A DNA stretch of 25,012 nucleotides from Bordetella parapertussis (lineage in GTDB: Bacteria; Pseudomonadota; Gammaproteobacteria; Burkholderiales; Burkholderiaceae_B). Each line of letters begins with the position of its first letter. Within the stretch, counting starts at the first letter, position 1. The stretch covers positions 1 through 25,012 of the forward strand of contig CAMBZR010000048.1 in assembly GCA_945872285.1 (NCBI GenBank), given 5' to 3'. Shown piece after piece: positions 8,562-15,558 of the stretch. Made by a program: the position numbers and the translations under genes. The notes under the pieces are model-generated. The model was not told where the DNA came from and made no database searches. It saw nothing but the letters and a program-made list of their open reading frames with translations.

Positions 8562-8601
8562 GTCAGTTTTCGGCAAATAACTTTTAGGGCAAGAACAGGC
8601 A
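8562..8601. promoter_or_regulatory. Short divergent control region between senB and senA
   Basis: Only 40 bases separate the two divergent start codons, too little for two independent full promoters, so the -35 elements probably lie in the opposite gene's 5' coding sequence. TTTTAGGGCAAGAACAGG upstream of senA supplies candidate Shine-Dalgarno stretches. I cannot assign -10/-35 boxes with confidence. Confidence 0.4.
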
Positions 8602-9732
8602 ATGCGTCAGGCAAATATCCAAACGCTAACAGTAGCACTTCAAGAGCTTCGAGAGCACACCCTTAGCGCTTTTGTTTGTTACCAACGCGCCGACAAACTC
8701 TTGATTCCTTTAGCCACCGGACTCAACCCCCCGCTTTGGGAGCTCGGTCATGTCGCCTGGTTTCAAGAATACTGGATCGCGCGTAACCAACAACGTCGCT
8801 TTGGGCTGGCGCTTGACTTGACCCACGCGCGACTGCCATCGGCACTGACAACGGCCGACCTTTGGTTTGACAGCGCCAAAGTCCCTCACCCAACCCGTTG
8901 GCATCAAGCGCTGCCTACTCAAGAGCAGTGCCTGCAGTACGCCGAGCAAACCTTGACACAAACGCTTGAGCTTTTGCAGCAAGAAACCAATGATAGCCCC
9001 GCACTCTATTTTTATTGGCTCGTGTTACAGCACGAAGCGATGCATCTTGAGGCGAGTGCCTACATGGCACAAGCACTTGAAGTGGCCTTTGATACCCCGT
9101 GGCGGCACCTTGCAAAGCGTCAGACAAATCAACCCCCGTTACCCGAACGCGTGCGTCTGCCCGCACAAACCTGGACACTAGGTTCTGGTCACCTGCAGTT
9201 TTGCTTTGATAACGAACTCAGCGTGCAACGCTTCGACCTTCACGCCTTTGAGATTGCCTTGCAACCCGTGAACTGGCGACAATACCTGGCCTTTATTGCA
9301 GCAACCGGCTACCGTCTGCCACCGTATCTCCGAGCCGCGGGCTCTGGCTTTGAGACACAAGACTTTGGCTGCTGGCGACCCGTCGCGATGTCTGATGTCG
9401 CAGTTCATCTGTCATGGGATGACGCGCAGGCCTACTGCGCGTGGGCAAAGTGCCGCTTACCGACAGAGGCCGAGTGGGATTGCGCCGCAAAAACTTTACA
9501 AGATTTTGAGTGGGGAGACGTCTGGGAATGGACGCAAGATACGTTTGCGCCTTTCGAGGGCTTTGTGTCACATCCCTATTCTGAATACTCGGCTCCGTGG
9601 TTTGGCTCAAGAAAGGTCCTGCGTGGCGCCGCACAGTTAACCCATCCGGTTGTACGCCACTTAAATTATCGCAATTTTTTTACGCCTGAGCGCTGCGATA
9701 TCTATGCAGGGTTTAGAACCTGCACTCTTTAA
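8602..9732 (+). CDS. senA: Selenoneine synthase SenA (EgtB-like non-heme iron enzyme)
   Basis: 376 residues. An N-terminal DinB-like four-helix domain supplies the iron ligands: His50 in LGHVAWFQEYW, and His144 and His148 in the HEAMHLE (HX3HXE) motif. The C-terminal half is a formylglycine-generating-enzyme-like domain with NELSVQRFDLHAFEIALQPV, LSWDDAQAYCAWAKCRLPTEAEW and the final GFRTC. It couples hercynine to the selenosugar made by SenB in an oxygen-dependent step, giving a selenoxide intermediate on the way to selenoneine (established for SenA). On sequence alone it could be an ergothioneine-forming EgtB. Adjacent senB and selD, and the absence of egtA, egtC and egtE here, favour SenA. 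It ends 16 bases from the convergent egtD. Confidence 0.92.
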   Translation: MRQANIQTLTVALQELREHTLSAFVCYQRADKLLIPLATGLNPPLWELGHVAWFQEYWIARNQQRRFGLALDLTHARLPSALTTADLWFDSAKVPHPTRWHQALPTQEQCLQYAEQTLTQTLELLQQETNDSPALYFYWLVLQHEAMHLEASAYMAQALEVAFDTPWRHLAKRQTNQPPLPERVRLPAQTWTLGSGHLQFCFDNELSVQRFDLHAFEIALQPVNWRQYLAFIAATGYRLPPYLRAAGSGFETQDFGCWRPVAMSDVAVHLSWDDAQAYCAWAKCRLPTEAEWDCAAKTLQDFEWGDVWEWTQDTFAPFEGFVSHPYSEYSAPWFGSRKVLRGAAQLTHPVVRHLNYRNFFTPERCDIYAGFRTCTL

Positions 9733-9748
9733 ACGCCAATCGCACGCG

Positions 9749-10726
9749 CTAACTGGCCCAGAAGACCGCATACTGCCCCTGTTGGTCTGTCCAGTGCTGA
9801 GTCTGAGAAAAGCCTGCTTTGAGTAAGTGTTTGGTGAACTTGTCTGGTGTCCACTTATACGAGTTTTCAGTGTGGATTGATTCGTCGGCCTCAAACACAC
9901 GCTGCTGCTCGGGCCAACTTACAGTCAGCTTCTGCCGCGCGTGCAGGTGCATTTCAATGCGTGATTCTTGGATATTAAAGCGTGCGCTGTGGCGCCAATC
10001 ACGCACATCAAAATCCGAGCCTAGTAACTCATTAATATGCCTGAGTGCGTTCAAATTGAAAGCCGCTGTCACACCCAAATCGTCGTCATAGGCGCGTTCA
10101 AGCACGCTGTGGTCTTTGACCAGATCAATACCGATCAGCAGCCCCGAGCCGGACTGGCCTTGTGCGCATAGCGCTGCAATTCGCTGCAAAAAACTCAACG
10201 CTTCGTCAGGACTAAAGTTACCTAAACTCGAACCAGGATAAAACGCCAGCACGGGCTTGGCCGATACCTGCTGCTGCAGCGCCAAAGGAAACTCAAGGGT
10301 CTTAGAAAAATCCATCCCAACGCCAATCATGGGAATCTGGGGGTGCTCATATTGCAACCGTGCAAGCGCGCCTCGCAAATAGTCTAAAGAAATATCGATC
10401 GCAACATAGACGCCCGGCACCGTGTGTGCAAACAAACGAGCGGCTTTTTGGCAGCTGCCTGCGCCAAGATCTACCCAAAAGGCCTGAGCGGGAAGCCGCG
10501 CGTGAATCGCTTGGGCCTGATCTGCAAAAATCGTTGCTTCGGTGCGGGTGGGATAGTATTCGGGCAAACAGGTGATTGCCTCAAAAAGCGAAGAACCCAG
10601 AGCGTTATAAAAATACTTTGGTGAACAAGCGGCCTGCGCGCTGAGTAATCCTTGAGACAGTTCTTGCGCCACCGCCTGTTGGTTCACTTCAAACGTATTA
10701 AAAAATGAAGGTTTTAAAGCCAGCAT
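9749..10726 (-). CDS. egtD: L-histidine N-alpha-trimethyltransferase EgtD
   Basis: 325 residues, the typical EgtD length. It methylates histidine three times with S-adenosylmethionine to give hercynine. Family features: the N-terminal block SPKYFYNALGSSLFEAITCLPEYYPTRTE (split as SPKYFYNALGSSLFEAI and CLPEYYPTRTE), the SAM-binding motif WVDLGAGSCQK, and the C-terminal histidine-site block DESIHTENSYKWTPDKF followed by GFSQTQHW. Hercynine is the acceptor used by SenA, whose gene converges on this one with a 16-base gap. The ATG at 10726 is weakly preceded by GAGAAACCCCA. It is divergent from the selenate-type importer, so the 76-base gap may control both units. Confidence 0.95.
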   Translation of the reverse strand: MLALKPSFFNTFEVNQQAVAQELSQGLLSAQAACSPKYFYNALGSSLFEAITCLPEYYPTRTEATIFADQAQAIHARLPAQAFWVDLGAGSCQKAARLFAHTVPGVYVAIDISLDYLRGALARLQYEHPQIPMIGVGMDFSKTLEFPLALQQQVSAKPVLAFYPGSSLGNFSPDEALSFLQRIAALCAQGQSGSGLLIGIDLVKDHSVLERAYDDDLGVTAAFNLNALRHINELLGSDFDVRDWRHSARFNIQESRIEMHLHARQKLTVSWPEQQRVFEADESIHTENSYKWTPDKFTKHLLKAGFSQTQHWTDQQGQYAVFWAS

Positions 10727-10802
10727 TGGGGTTTCTCGGGTCAGATAAGATTGAAACTAGTAACATCATACCGATGTCATTGGCTTGGATCTGGGCAAAA
10801 TA
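10727..10802. promoter_or_regulatory. Divergent control region between egtD and the selenium-type ABC importer
   Basis: 76 bases between divergent starts. It contains an imperfect inverted repeat at 10761-10779: TAACATC, a short spacer and GATGTCA, six of seven positions paired. This is a possible operator for both directions. I see no riboswitch-like fold and cannot assign promoter boxes with confidence. Confidence 0.35.
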
Positions 10803-11717
10803 ATGAAATTTTTAGAAAAATGTATCGCTGTCTGGAGCGCCGTATGCACTCGTGCTGGCGTCTTGCGAACAGTATTTTTGGGTGTTGCGGCAATCTTGTT
10901 ATCTTTTGGCGCGCTCAGCGCTGCGCTGGCCCAACCCATGTTCAAAGTCACGGCAATTCCTGACGAATCACCGACCGAGCTGGCTCGCAAAGCTGACCCC
11001 TTGATCAAATACCTTGAAAAAGTCTTAGGGGTCAAGGTGCAATATATTCCGGTCTCTGATTATGCAGCCTCGGTTGAAGCGCTGGTGAATCAACAGGTCG
11101 ATATGGCCTGGTTCGGCGGCTTTACCTTTGTTCAAGCCAACATTCGTTCGGGTGGCAAAGTTATTCCCTTGGTGCAACGCGAAGAAGACACCAAATTTCA
11201 ATCAGTCTTCATCACCGCCTCGCCAGACATCAAAACGCTTAAAGACTTAAAAGGCAAGACGCTGAGTTTTGGTTCGCCTTCAAGCACCTCTGGGCATTTG
11301 ATGCCACGCAGCTTTTTAATCGCCGCTGGAGTCAATCCTGATAACGACTTAAAGCGCGTTGCATTTTCGGGCGCGCATGACGCCACCATCGCCGCAGTCG
11401 CTTCCGGCAAAGTTGATGCGGGTGCTTTAAACATTTCGGTCTGGGAAAAATTCGTCGCCGACAAGAAAGTAGACACTACCAAGGTGAAAGCGTTTTACAC
11501 CACACCGACTTACTTTGATTACAACTGGACCGTACACAGTGCAATGCCTGAGGCAAAGCGTAAATTATTGACCGAAGCTTTTTTAGCGTTGACCCCCGAC
11601 ACCCCAGAGGGCAAAGAGATTCTGTCTTTACAGCGCGCCACAAAGTTTGTGCCGACCAAGACCGAAAACTATAAAGACATCGAGGCCGCAGCCGCCAACG
11701 CGGGTCTGCTAAAGTAG
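10803..11717 (+). CDS. PhnD-like ABC transporter binding protein, putative selenate (selenium oxyanion) type
   Basis: 304 residues from the ATG at 10803 (frame open to a TTG at 10785). A long N-terminal signal peptide ends at ALA, about residue 43. The mature protein begins with FKVTAIPDESPTELARKADP, then VQYIPVSDYAASVEAL and DMAWFGGFTFVQA, followed by GSPSSTSGHLMPRSF. These match the PhnD/PtxB phosphonate-phosphite binding fold. The AIPDE(S/A)PTEL start and FGGFTFVQA block recall the subfamily named 'putative selenate ABC transporter substrate-binding protein', which is typically found beside selD-related genes. Its location next to egtD and senA supports selenium uptake. Phosphite or phosphonate remains possible, but no phosphonate-degradation gene is nearby. 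Confidence 0.86.
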   Translation: MKFLEKCIAVWSAVCTRAGVLRTVFLGVAAILLSFGALSAALAQPMFKVTAIPDESPTELARKADPLIKYLEKVLGVKVQYIPVSDYAASVEALVNQQVDMAWFGGFTFVQANIRSGGKVIPLVQREEDTKFQSVFITASPDIKTLKDLKGKTLSFGSPSSTSGHLMPRSFLIAAGVNPDNDLKRVAFSGAHDATIAAVASGKVDAGALNISVWEKFVADKKVDTTKVKAFYTTPTYFDYNWTVHSAMPEAKRKLLTEAFLALTPDTPEGKEILSLQRATKFVPTKTENYKDIEAAAANAGLLK

Positions 11718-11736
11718 GCTGAGGTCTGCCTCAGCC
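11717..11736. repeat. Perfect intercistronic hairpin after the binding-protein gene
   Basis: GGCTGAGG, loop TCTG, CCTCAGCC: an 8-base-pair perfect stem starting at the last base of the stop codon. No T-run follows, so it is not a classical intrinsic terminator. Such stems often protect the 3' end of a binding-protein message and raise its level over the downstream ATPase and permeases, and that is the likely role here. Confidence 0.6.
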
Positions 11737-11754
11737 ACACAGCCAAACCAAAAG

Positions 11755-12588
11755 ATGAAAATAAGCCTCGAGCGTGTCTCGGTTCGTTATCCTTCGGCCA
11801 GCGCGCGCGGCACTGAAGTGCTCAGTGCCGTGTCACTGACAATTCTAGCTGGCGAAAAGCTTGCGATCATCGGTCCGTCGGGCGCAGGTAAAACCTCGTT
11901 GCTGCACGTGTTGGCGTGCGCGCAACGACCAAACGACGGGCACTTACTGCTAAACGAGCAAGACCCGTGGAGTTTAAGCAATACGGCGCTCAGGCAGTTG
12001 CGTGGCCAGCTTTTTTTAGCGCCACAAATCGCGCCGCTTGTGCCGCGTCAGCGGGTTGTGACGTCAGTCTTAGCAGGGCTCCTACCGCAACTCAGTTTTT
12101 GGCAAAGCTTCCGACAACTGCTTTATCCCACCAACATGCAAGGTGCACATGACGCACTCACTCGCTTTGACCTTGCCGAGAAATTATTCGAACGAGTGGA
12201 TCGTTTATCGGGTGGTGAACGCCAACGTGTGGGTTTGGCCCGTGCCTTGATTTCAAATGCCAAACTGTTACTGATCGACGAACCACTTTCTGCGCTTGAT
12301 CCGCAACGCGGCGAACAAGCCCTGACTGTCCTATGCCAGGCAAGCCAAGACAGCGAGGCAACGCTGATCGCTACGCTACACCACGTAGAAATGGCCTTAA
12401 AATTTTTTCCGCGCATCATTGGCCTGGCGCAAGGACGCATTCAATTTGATCTTCCGGTCGCACAAGTGACTCCCGCGCTTTTGACAGAGCTTTATAGCCA
12501 TCAACAGAACGTCGAACCGGCCTATGACGCAGAACAAACTGCTGGCACACGCGTGACGCGCCCTGCCTTTGCGCCGGTTTGTCGCTAA
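11755..12588 (+). CDS. ABC transporter ATP-binding protein (PhnC-like) of the selenium-type importer
   Basis: 277 residues. Walker A is IGPSGAGKTSLLH, the ABC signature is LSGGERQRVGLARAL, Walker B is LLLIDEPLSALDP, and the switch histidine is in ATLHHVEMA. It energises the importer formed by the preceding binding protein and the two following permeases. The ATG at 11755 lies 37 bases after the binding-protein stop, beyond the hairpin. The frame continues about 30 residues past the usual end of the nucleotide-binding domain as a poorly conserved tail. It sits upstream of permease 1 in the same operon. Confidence 0.88.
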   Translation: MKISLERVSVRYPSASARGTEVLSAVSLTILAGEKLAIIGPSGAGKTSLLHVLACAQRPNDGHLLLNEQDPWSLSNTALRQLRGQLFLAPQIAPLVPRQRVVTSVLAGLLPQLSFWQSFRQLLYPTNMQGAHDALTRFDLAEKLFERVDRLSGGERQRVGLARALISNAKLLLIDEPLSALDPQRGEQALTVLCQASQDSEATLIATLHHVEMALKFFPRIIGLAQGRIQFDLPVAQVTPALLTELYSHQQNVEPAYDAEQTAGTRVTRPAFAPVCR

Positions 12589-12620
12589 GCCGCGACCGAC
12601 ACCACAGACACGCCACCCTG

Positions 12621-13469
12621 ATGACGCCCGCTTCTGAGCCCACCGTTGCCGTAGCACAAAGGCTACGCGATCCCGCGTGGCCGCGTCGCGTCTCAGGCGC
12701 AATCGTCGCGCTGCTAATTTTATGGCCAATGCTTGAATGGACGGAGTTCAGGCCCTGGGTCCTTTGGGATAAAGAAAGTCTGAAGCAAACTGGAAATTTT
12801 CTGACGAGTTTTTTTCCGCCCAATGTTTCGACCGACTTTTTAGTTCAAGTTGCGCACGAAACCTGGCGCACCATTGCGATGGCAACCGTAGGCATCACAC
12901 TCGCGATTTTTTTAGCGGTGCCGTTCGCACTAATCGCAGTGAGGGTGCTTTCACTGTCGGGCCTCTCGGGACGGATGCAGCGCTTACCGATGGCCCTGCG
13001 CGAAGTGGTGCGAGCACTTCTCATCATTCTGCGCAGTGTTCCTGAATTGATTTGGGCCTTAATCTTTGTACGAGTCGTTGGTTTAGGTCCAACCTCAGGC
13101 GTGCTGGCGATTGCACTGACTTACGCCGGTATGCTAGGCAAAGTCTACGCAGAAATTCTCGAAAGCGGCGATCCAAGCAACTCACAAGCGTTGATGCGCA
13201 ACGGCGCCGGTCGCTTACAAACCTTGTTCTATGCTTTATTGCCTCAAAATGCCGATGAACTGACTAGCTACACGATTTATCGTTGGGAATGCGCCATACG
13301 CTCATCCGCCGTTTTGGGGTTTGTTGGCGCAGGTGGCCTGGGGCAAATGATGGACGCCTCCTTAAAAATGTTTAATGGCTCTGAGGTCTTTACCCTCTTG
13401 ATTGTATTTTTGTTGCTAGTGTGGTGTTCTGATATGGTCAGTGCCTGGTTGAGAAAATTTTTATCATGA
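12621..13469 (+). CDS. ABC transporter permease 1 (PhnE-like) of the selenium-type importer
   Basis: 282 residues from the ATG at 12621. The frame is open to a TTG at 12579 inside the ATPase gene, but the extra residues look unlike a membrane-protein start. Hydrophobic helices begin near residue 25 (AIVALLILWPML). The cytoplasmic EAA-type loop is in ALMRNGAGRLQTLFYALLPQ, and the PhnE-type VLGFVGAGGLGQMM block is near the C-terminus. It forms a channel half with permease 2, whose start overlaps this stop as ATGA. No clear ribosome-binding site precedes the ATG, so the start is less certain than the gene. Confidence 0.85.
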   Translation: MTPASEPTVAVAQRLRDPAWPRRVSGAIVALLILWPMLEWTEFRPWVLWDKESLKQTGNFLTSFFPPNVSTDFLVQVAHETWRTIAMATVGITLAIFLAVPFALIAVRVLSLSGLSGRMQRLPMALREVVRALLIILRSVPELIWALIFVRVVGLGPTSGVLAIALTYAGMLGKVYAEILESGDPSNSQALMRNGAGRLQTLFYALLPQNADELTSYTIYRWECAIRSSAVLGFVGAGGLGQMMDASLKMFNGSEVFTLLIVFLLLVWCSDMVSAWLRKFLS

Positions 13470-14320
13470 CAGCGAGCCGAGGCCCTTCCCCACGTCCGCC
13501 GCGCGTCGCCCAACAATCGGTGCTTGATTTGAGTCTCGCGACACGCACCGGCATTAGACCGAAGGCTATTTTTTTTCTGATGATCTGTTGTGCGTTGATC
13601 ATCTCCAGCTTTGCCAGCCTCGACCTACAATTCGCAGCCTTTTTTGACCCCGGCACCTTACGCAAAATGTGGCTGTTTATTGCAGAACTCATCCAGCCAA
13701 ACTGGACGGGTGCGTTTTGGCTAAAGCTGTTTCCTGCTGCGCTCGAAACACTTGCCATGTCGGCCTTAGGCACACTGCTCGCACTTGTGCTGGGACTCGC
13801 CCTTGCGATTCCGGCGAGCAAGCGAACCCCTGGGCGCTTTAGTCTGATTCGTTCAAGCGCACGATGGGTACTGAGCGCATTGCGTAGTGTTCCAGAACTC
13901 ATGTGGGCGGCGTTATTATTGATCTCTGCAGGCTTAGGCCCCTTTTCTGGCACCCTGGCGCTTGCACTGCACACGACTGGCGTATTGGGCCGTATGTTTG
14001 CCGAGGCGCTTGAAAACACCCCCAAAGACAACGAGTTCGCCCTAAGCGTGCGCGGCATTAGTCGCAGCAAAATTTTCTTTTTTGTACAAATCCCGCAGAT
14101 CGCGCCGCAACTTGTAAGCTACACCCTGTATCGCTGGGAAAACAACATTCGCGCCGCGACAGTGCTAGGGATTGTTGGCGCCGGCGGACTTGGCCAAATG
14201 CTGTCGTATTACCTGAGTTTGTTTAAGATGCCAGAAACCAGTTCGATTTTGCTCGTGATGATTGGAATGGTCTTGCTGGTAGATATGCTCAGCGCCAAAA
14301 TTCGGCGAACGCTCGCGTGA
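13466..14320 (+). CDS. ABC transporter permease 2 (PhnE-like) of the selenium-type importer
   Basis: 284 residues, starting in an ATGA overlap with permease 1. The first helix is FFLMICCALIISSF after a basic N-terminus. The EAA-type loop is in SVRGISRSKIFFFVQIPQIAP, and the TVLGIVGAGGLGQML block parallels permease 1. The two permeases are clear relatives, probably from an old duplication, and would form a heterodimeric channel. It is the last gene of the importer operon and ends 14 bases from the convergent LysR gene, with no obvious terminator hairpin between them. Confidence 0.87.
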   Translation: MTASRGPSPRPPRVAQQSVLDLSLATRTGIRPKAIFFLMICCALIISSFASLDLQFAAFFDPGTLRKMWLFIAELIQPNWTGAFWLKLFPAALETLAMSALGTLLALVLGLALAIPASKRTPGRFSLIRSSARWVLSALRSVPELMWAALLLISAGLGPFSGTLALALHTTGVLGRMFAEALENTPKDNEFALSVRGISRSKIFFFVQIPQIAPQLVSYTLYRWENNIRAATVLGIVGAGGLGQMLSYYLSLFKMPETSSILLVMIGMVLLVDMLSAKIRRTLA

Positions 14321-14334
14321 GTGGTCGTCTTAGC

Positions 14335-15291
14335 TCACCTTTCGTCAATCGCACCACCTATGTACCGACCATCCACCCACAAGCCCTGTTGGCAAAGTGC
14401 GTGCACCACCTTGGCTGTGAGTGCCCCGACCGAGGCGGCAGCGGTTGAGAGCGGGATGTGGCGCGAGCGGCACAGTGCCACCACTCGCAGCACTTGGGGG
14501 GCACGAATTGGCAAGGCGACCAAGGCCCCGTTATCAAGCTCGGCTTTTAAAGGCATGACGGGCAAGATGGTGCACCCCAGGCCCGCGAGCAACGAGGTGC
14601 GCAAAATGCTGATTGAACTGATATCCGCCACCACGTTCGGAGCGAGCAAGCCCGCCTGAGCGGCCTGCTGCTCGATCAGAGGCCGCACACCGTGTGGTTG
14701 CGCTGGCAAAATCAGCGGCTTAGCCAAGGCATCACGAAACGAAATGCTTGGCTTACGCGGTGCGTCGACTTTAGACTCTGGGCGATAGATCAGCGACATC
14801 TTCTCAGACACCAAGGGCTCTGCAATAAAGTCGTCAAGCGTGCCATCATCAAATAAGATCGCCATATGCAGCGAGCCCGCCAGCAGTTGACGCGTTAAGT
14901 TGCCCGTCAACTCTTCTGTCAGTTCAAGCTGAACGTTGGGTAGCTCTTGGCGAACGGCTTTCAATAAAGGTAAGGCCAGCGCATGCGAAGCACTATGCGG
15001 TATACCAAACACGACTTTACCCGCAGGCGAATCGGTCAGCCCAGCCACGCTTGAGGCAGCGTCTTCGACCTGCCGCAAAATCGAAGTCGCATAGGTGTGA
15101 AACACCGTACCCGCCTCAGTCAACTCTACCCCGCGACGCGACCGCACAAATAGTTGCGCACCCAGCTCGTCTTCAAGCTGTGCCAACTGATGGCTGAGCG
15201 CAGACTGCGCCACGTAGACTTTGCCAGCCGCCTTTGAAAACGTGCCGTGCTCGGCGATGGCTAAAAAATAGCGAAGTTGTCTGAGTTCCAT
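14335..15291 (-). CDS. LysR-family transcriptional regulator
   Basis: 318 residues. The N-terminal winged helix-turn-helix begins MELRQLRYFLAIAEHGTFSKAA, with the recognition-helix stretch VAQSALSHQLAQLEDELGAQLFVR, cited as AQSALSHQLAQLEDELG. A linker helix follows, then a type 2 periplasmic-binding-like effector domain from about residue 90. LysR proteins usually act as DNA-binding tetramers on T-N11-A sites near their own start, and such a region lies upstream at 15364-15403. It converges on the importer operon and is downstream of, and in line with, the HIT/PhyH operon, so either could be its target. Regulation of selenium uptake is an inference. Confidence 0.88.
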   Translation of the reverse strand: MELRQLRYFLAIAEHGTFSKAAGKVYVAQSALSHQLAQLEDELGAQLFVRSRRGVELTEAGTVFHTYATSILRQVEDAASSVAGLTDSPAGKVVFGIPHSASHALALPLLKAVRQELPNVQLELTEELTGNLTRQLLAGSLHMAILFDDGTLDDFIAEPLVSEKMSLIYRPESKVDAPRKPSISFRDALAKPLILPAQPHGVRPLIEQQAAQAGLLAPNVVADISSISILRTSLLAGLGCTILPVMPLKAELDNGALVALPIRAPQVLRVVALCRSRHIPLSTAAASVGALTAKVVHALCQQGLWVDGRYIGGAIDER

Positions 15292-15554
15292 TTACGAGCC
15301 CCAAGCAAACAGCTAAACAAACGATTAAAGAATCGACAAGCGATCGAAGGTAATATCTTATAAACAGATAGATATATCTATAAATAATATTATACAGATA
15401 GATTGAATAACGCTTTAATGACTACACAAGTCGTGAATAAGCAGCCTCAGGTTACCGCCCAAGGCCATGCACCACAGCAGCACAGTGCGCTTAATTCAGA
15501 TTGATTCTTCTTACCCGAAGATGAGAACCCAGCGCTGATCGATTGGCCAATCGA
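15292..15554. promoter_or_regulatory. Repeat-rich intergenic region upstream of the LysR gene
   Basis: 263 bases without a convincing gene. The left part is very AT-rich and contains the direct repeats and palindrome listed separately, fitting the promoter/operator of the LysR gene. A 28-codon ATG frame at 15418-15504 has no ribosome-binding site and is not called. The right end holds most of a 24-base perfect palindrome at the 3' end of the HIT gene. Confidence 0.55.
15364..15403. promoter_or_regulatory. Direct repeats and palindrome, candidate LysR operator
   Basis: ACAGATAGAT occurs at 15364-15373 and again at 15394-15403, exactly 30 bases apart, about three helical turns. The first copy overlaps the perfect palindrome ATAGATATATCTAT at 15368-15381. 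Same-face repeats 70-130 bases upstream of a LysR start fit an autoregulatory site, although no DNA-binding data can be read from sequence. Confidence 0.45.
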
Positions 15555-15558
15555 TCAG
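15535..15558. repeat. 24-base perfect palindrome at the 3' end of the HIT gene
   Basis: CTGATCGATTGG is followed directly by its reverse complement, with no spacer. It spans the HIT stop codon at 15555-15557. It could act as a transcription terminator or message-end stem for the minus-strand operon, but no T-run follows on either strand. Alternatively it is a dimeric protein-binding site. Confidence 0.6.

Noticed and set aside
8602..9732. Annotation as ergothioneine synthase EgtB
   Set aside because: The fold is the same, but adjacent senB and selD and the lack of egtA/C/E point to SenA. Kept as the stated alternative.
13438..14070. Long open frame (about 210 codons) antisense to permease 2
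   Set aside because: It is the reverse-strand shadow of a clear ABC permease and has no family resemblance.
10803..14320. Annotation as a phosphonate or phosphite importer
   Set aside because: Family resemblance is real, but no phosphonate genes are nearby and the subfamily motifs and context favour selenium.
15418..15504. A 28-codon ATG frame in the LysR upstream region
   Set aside because: No ribosome-binding site, no recognisable motif, and rich in Gln/His/Ala codons in an intergenic stretch; most likely chance.
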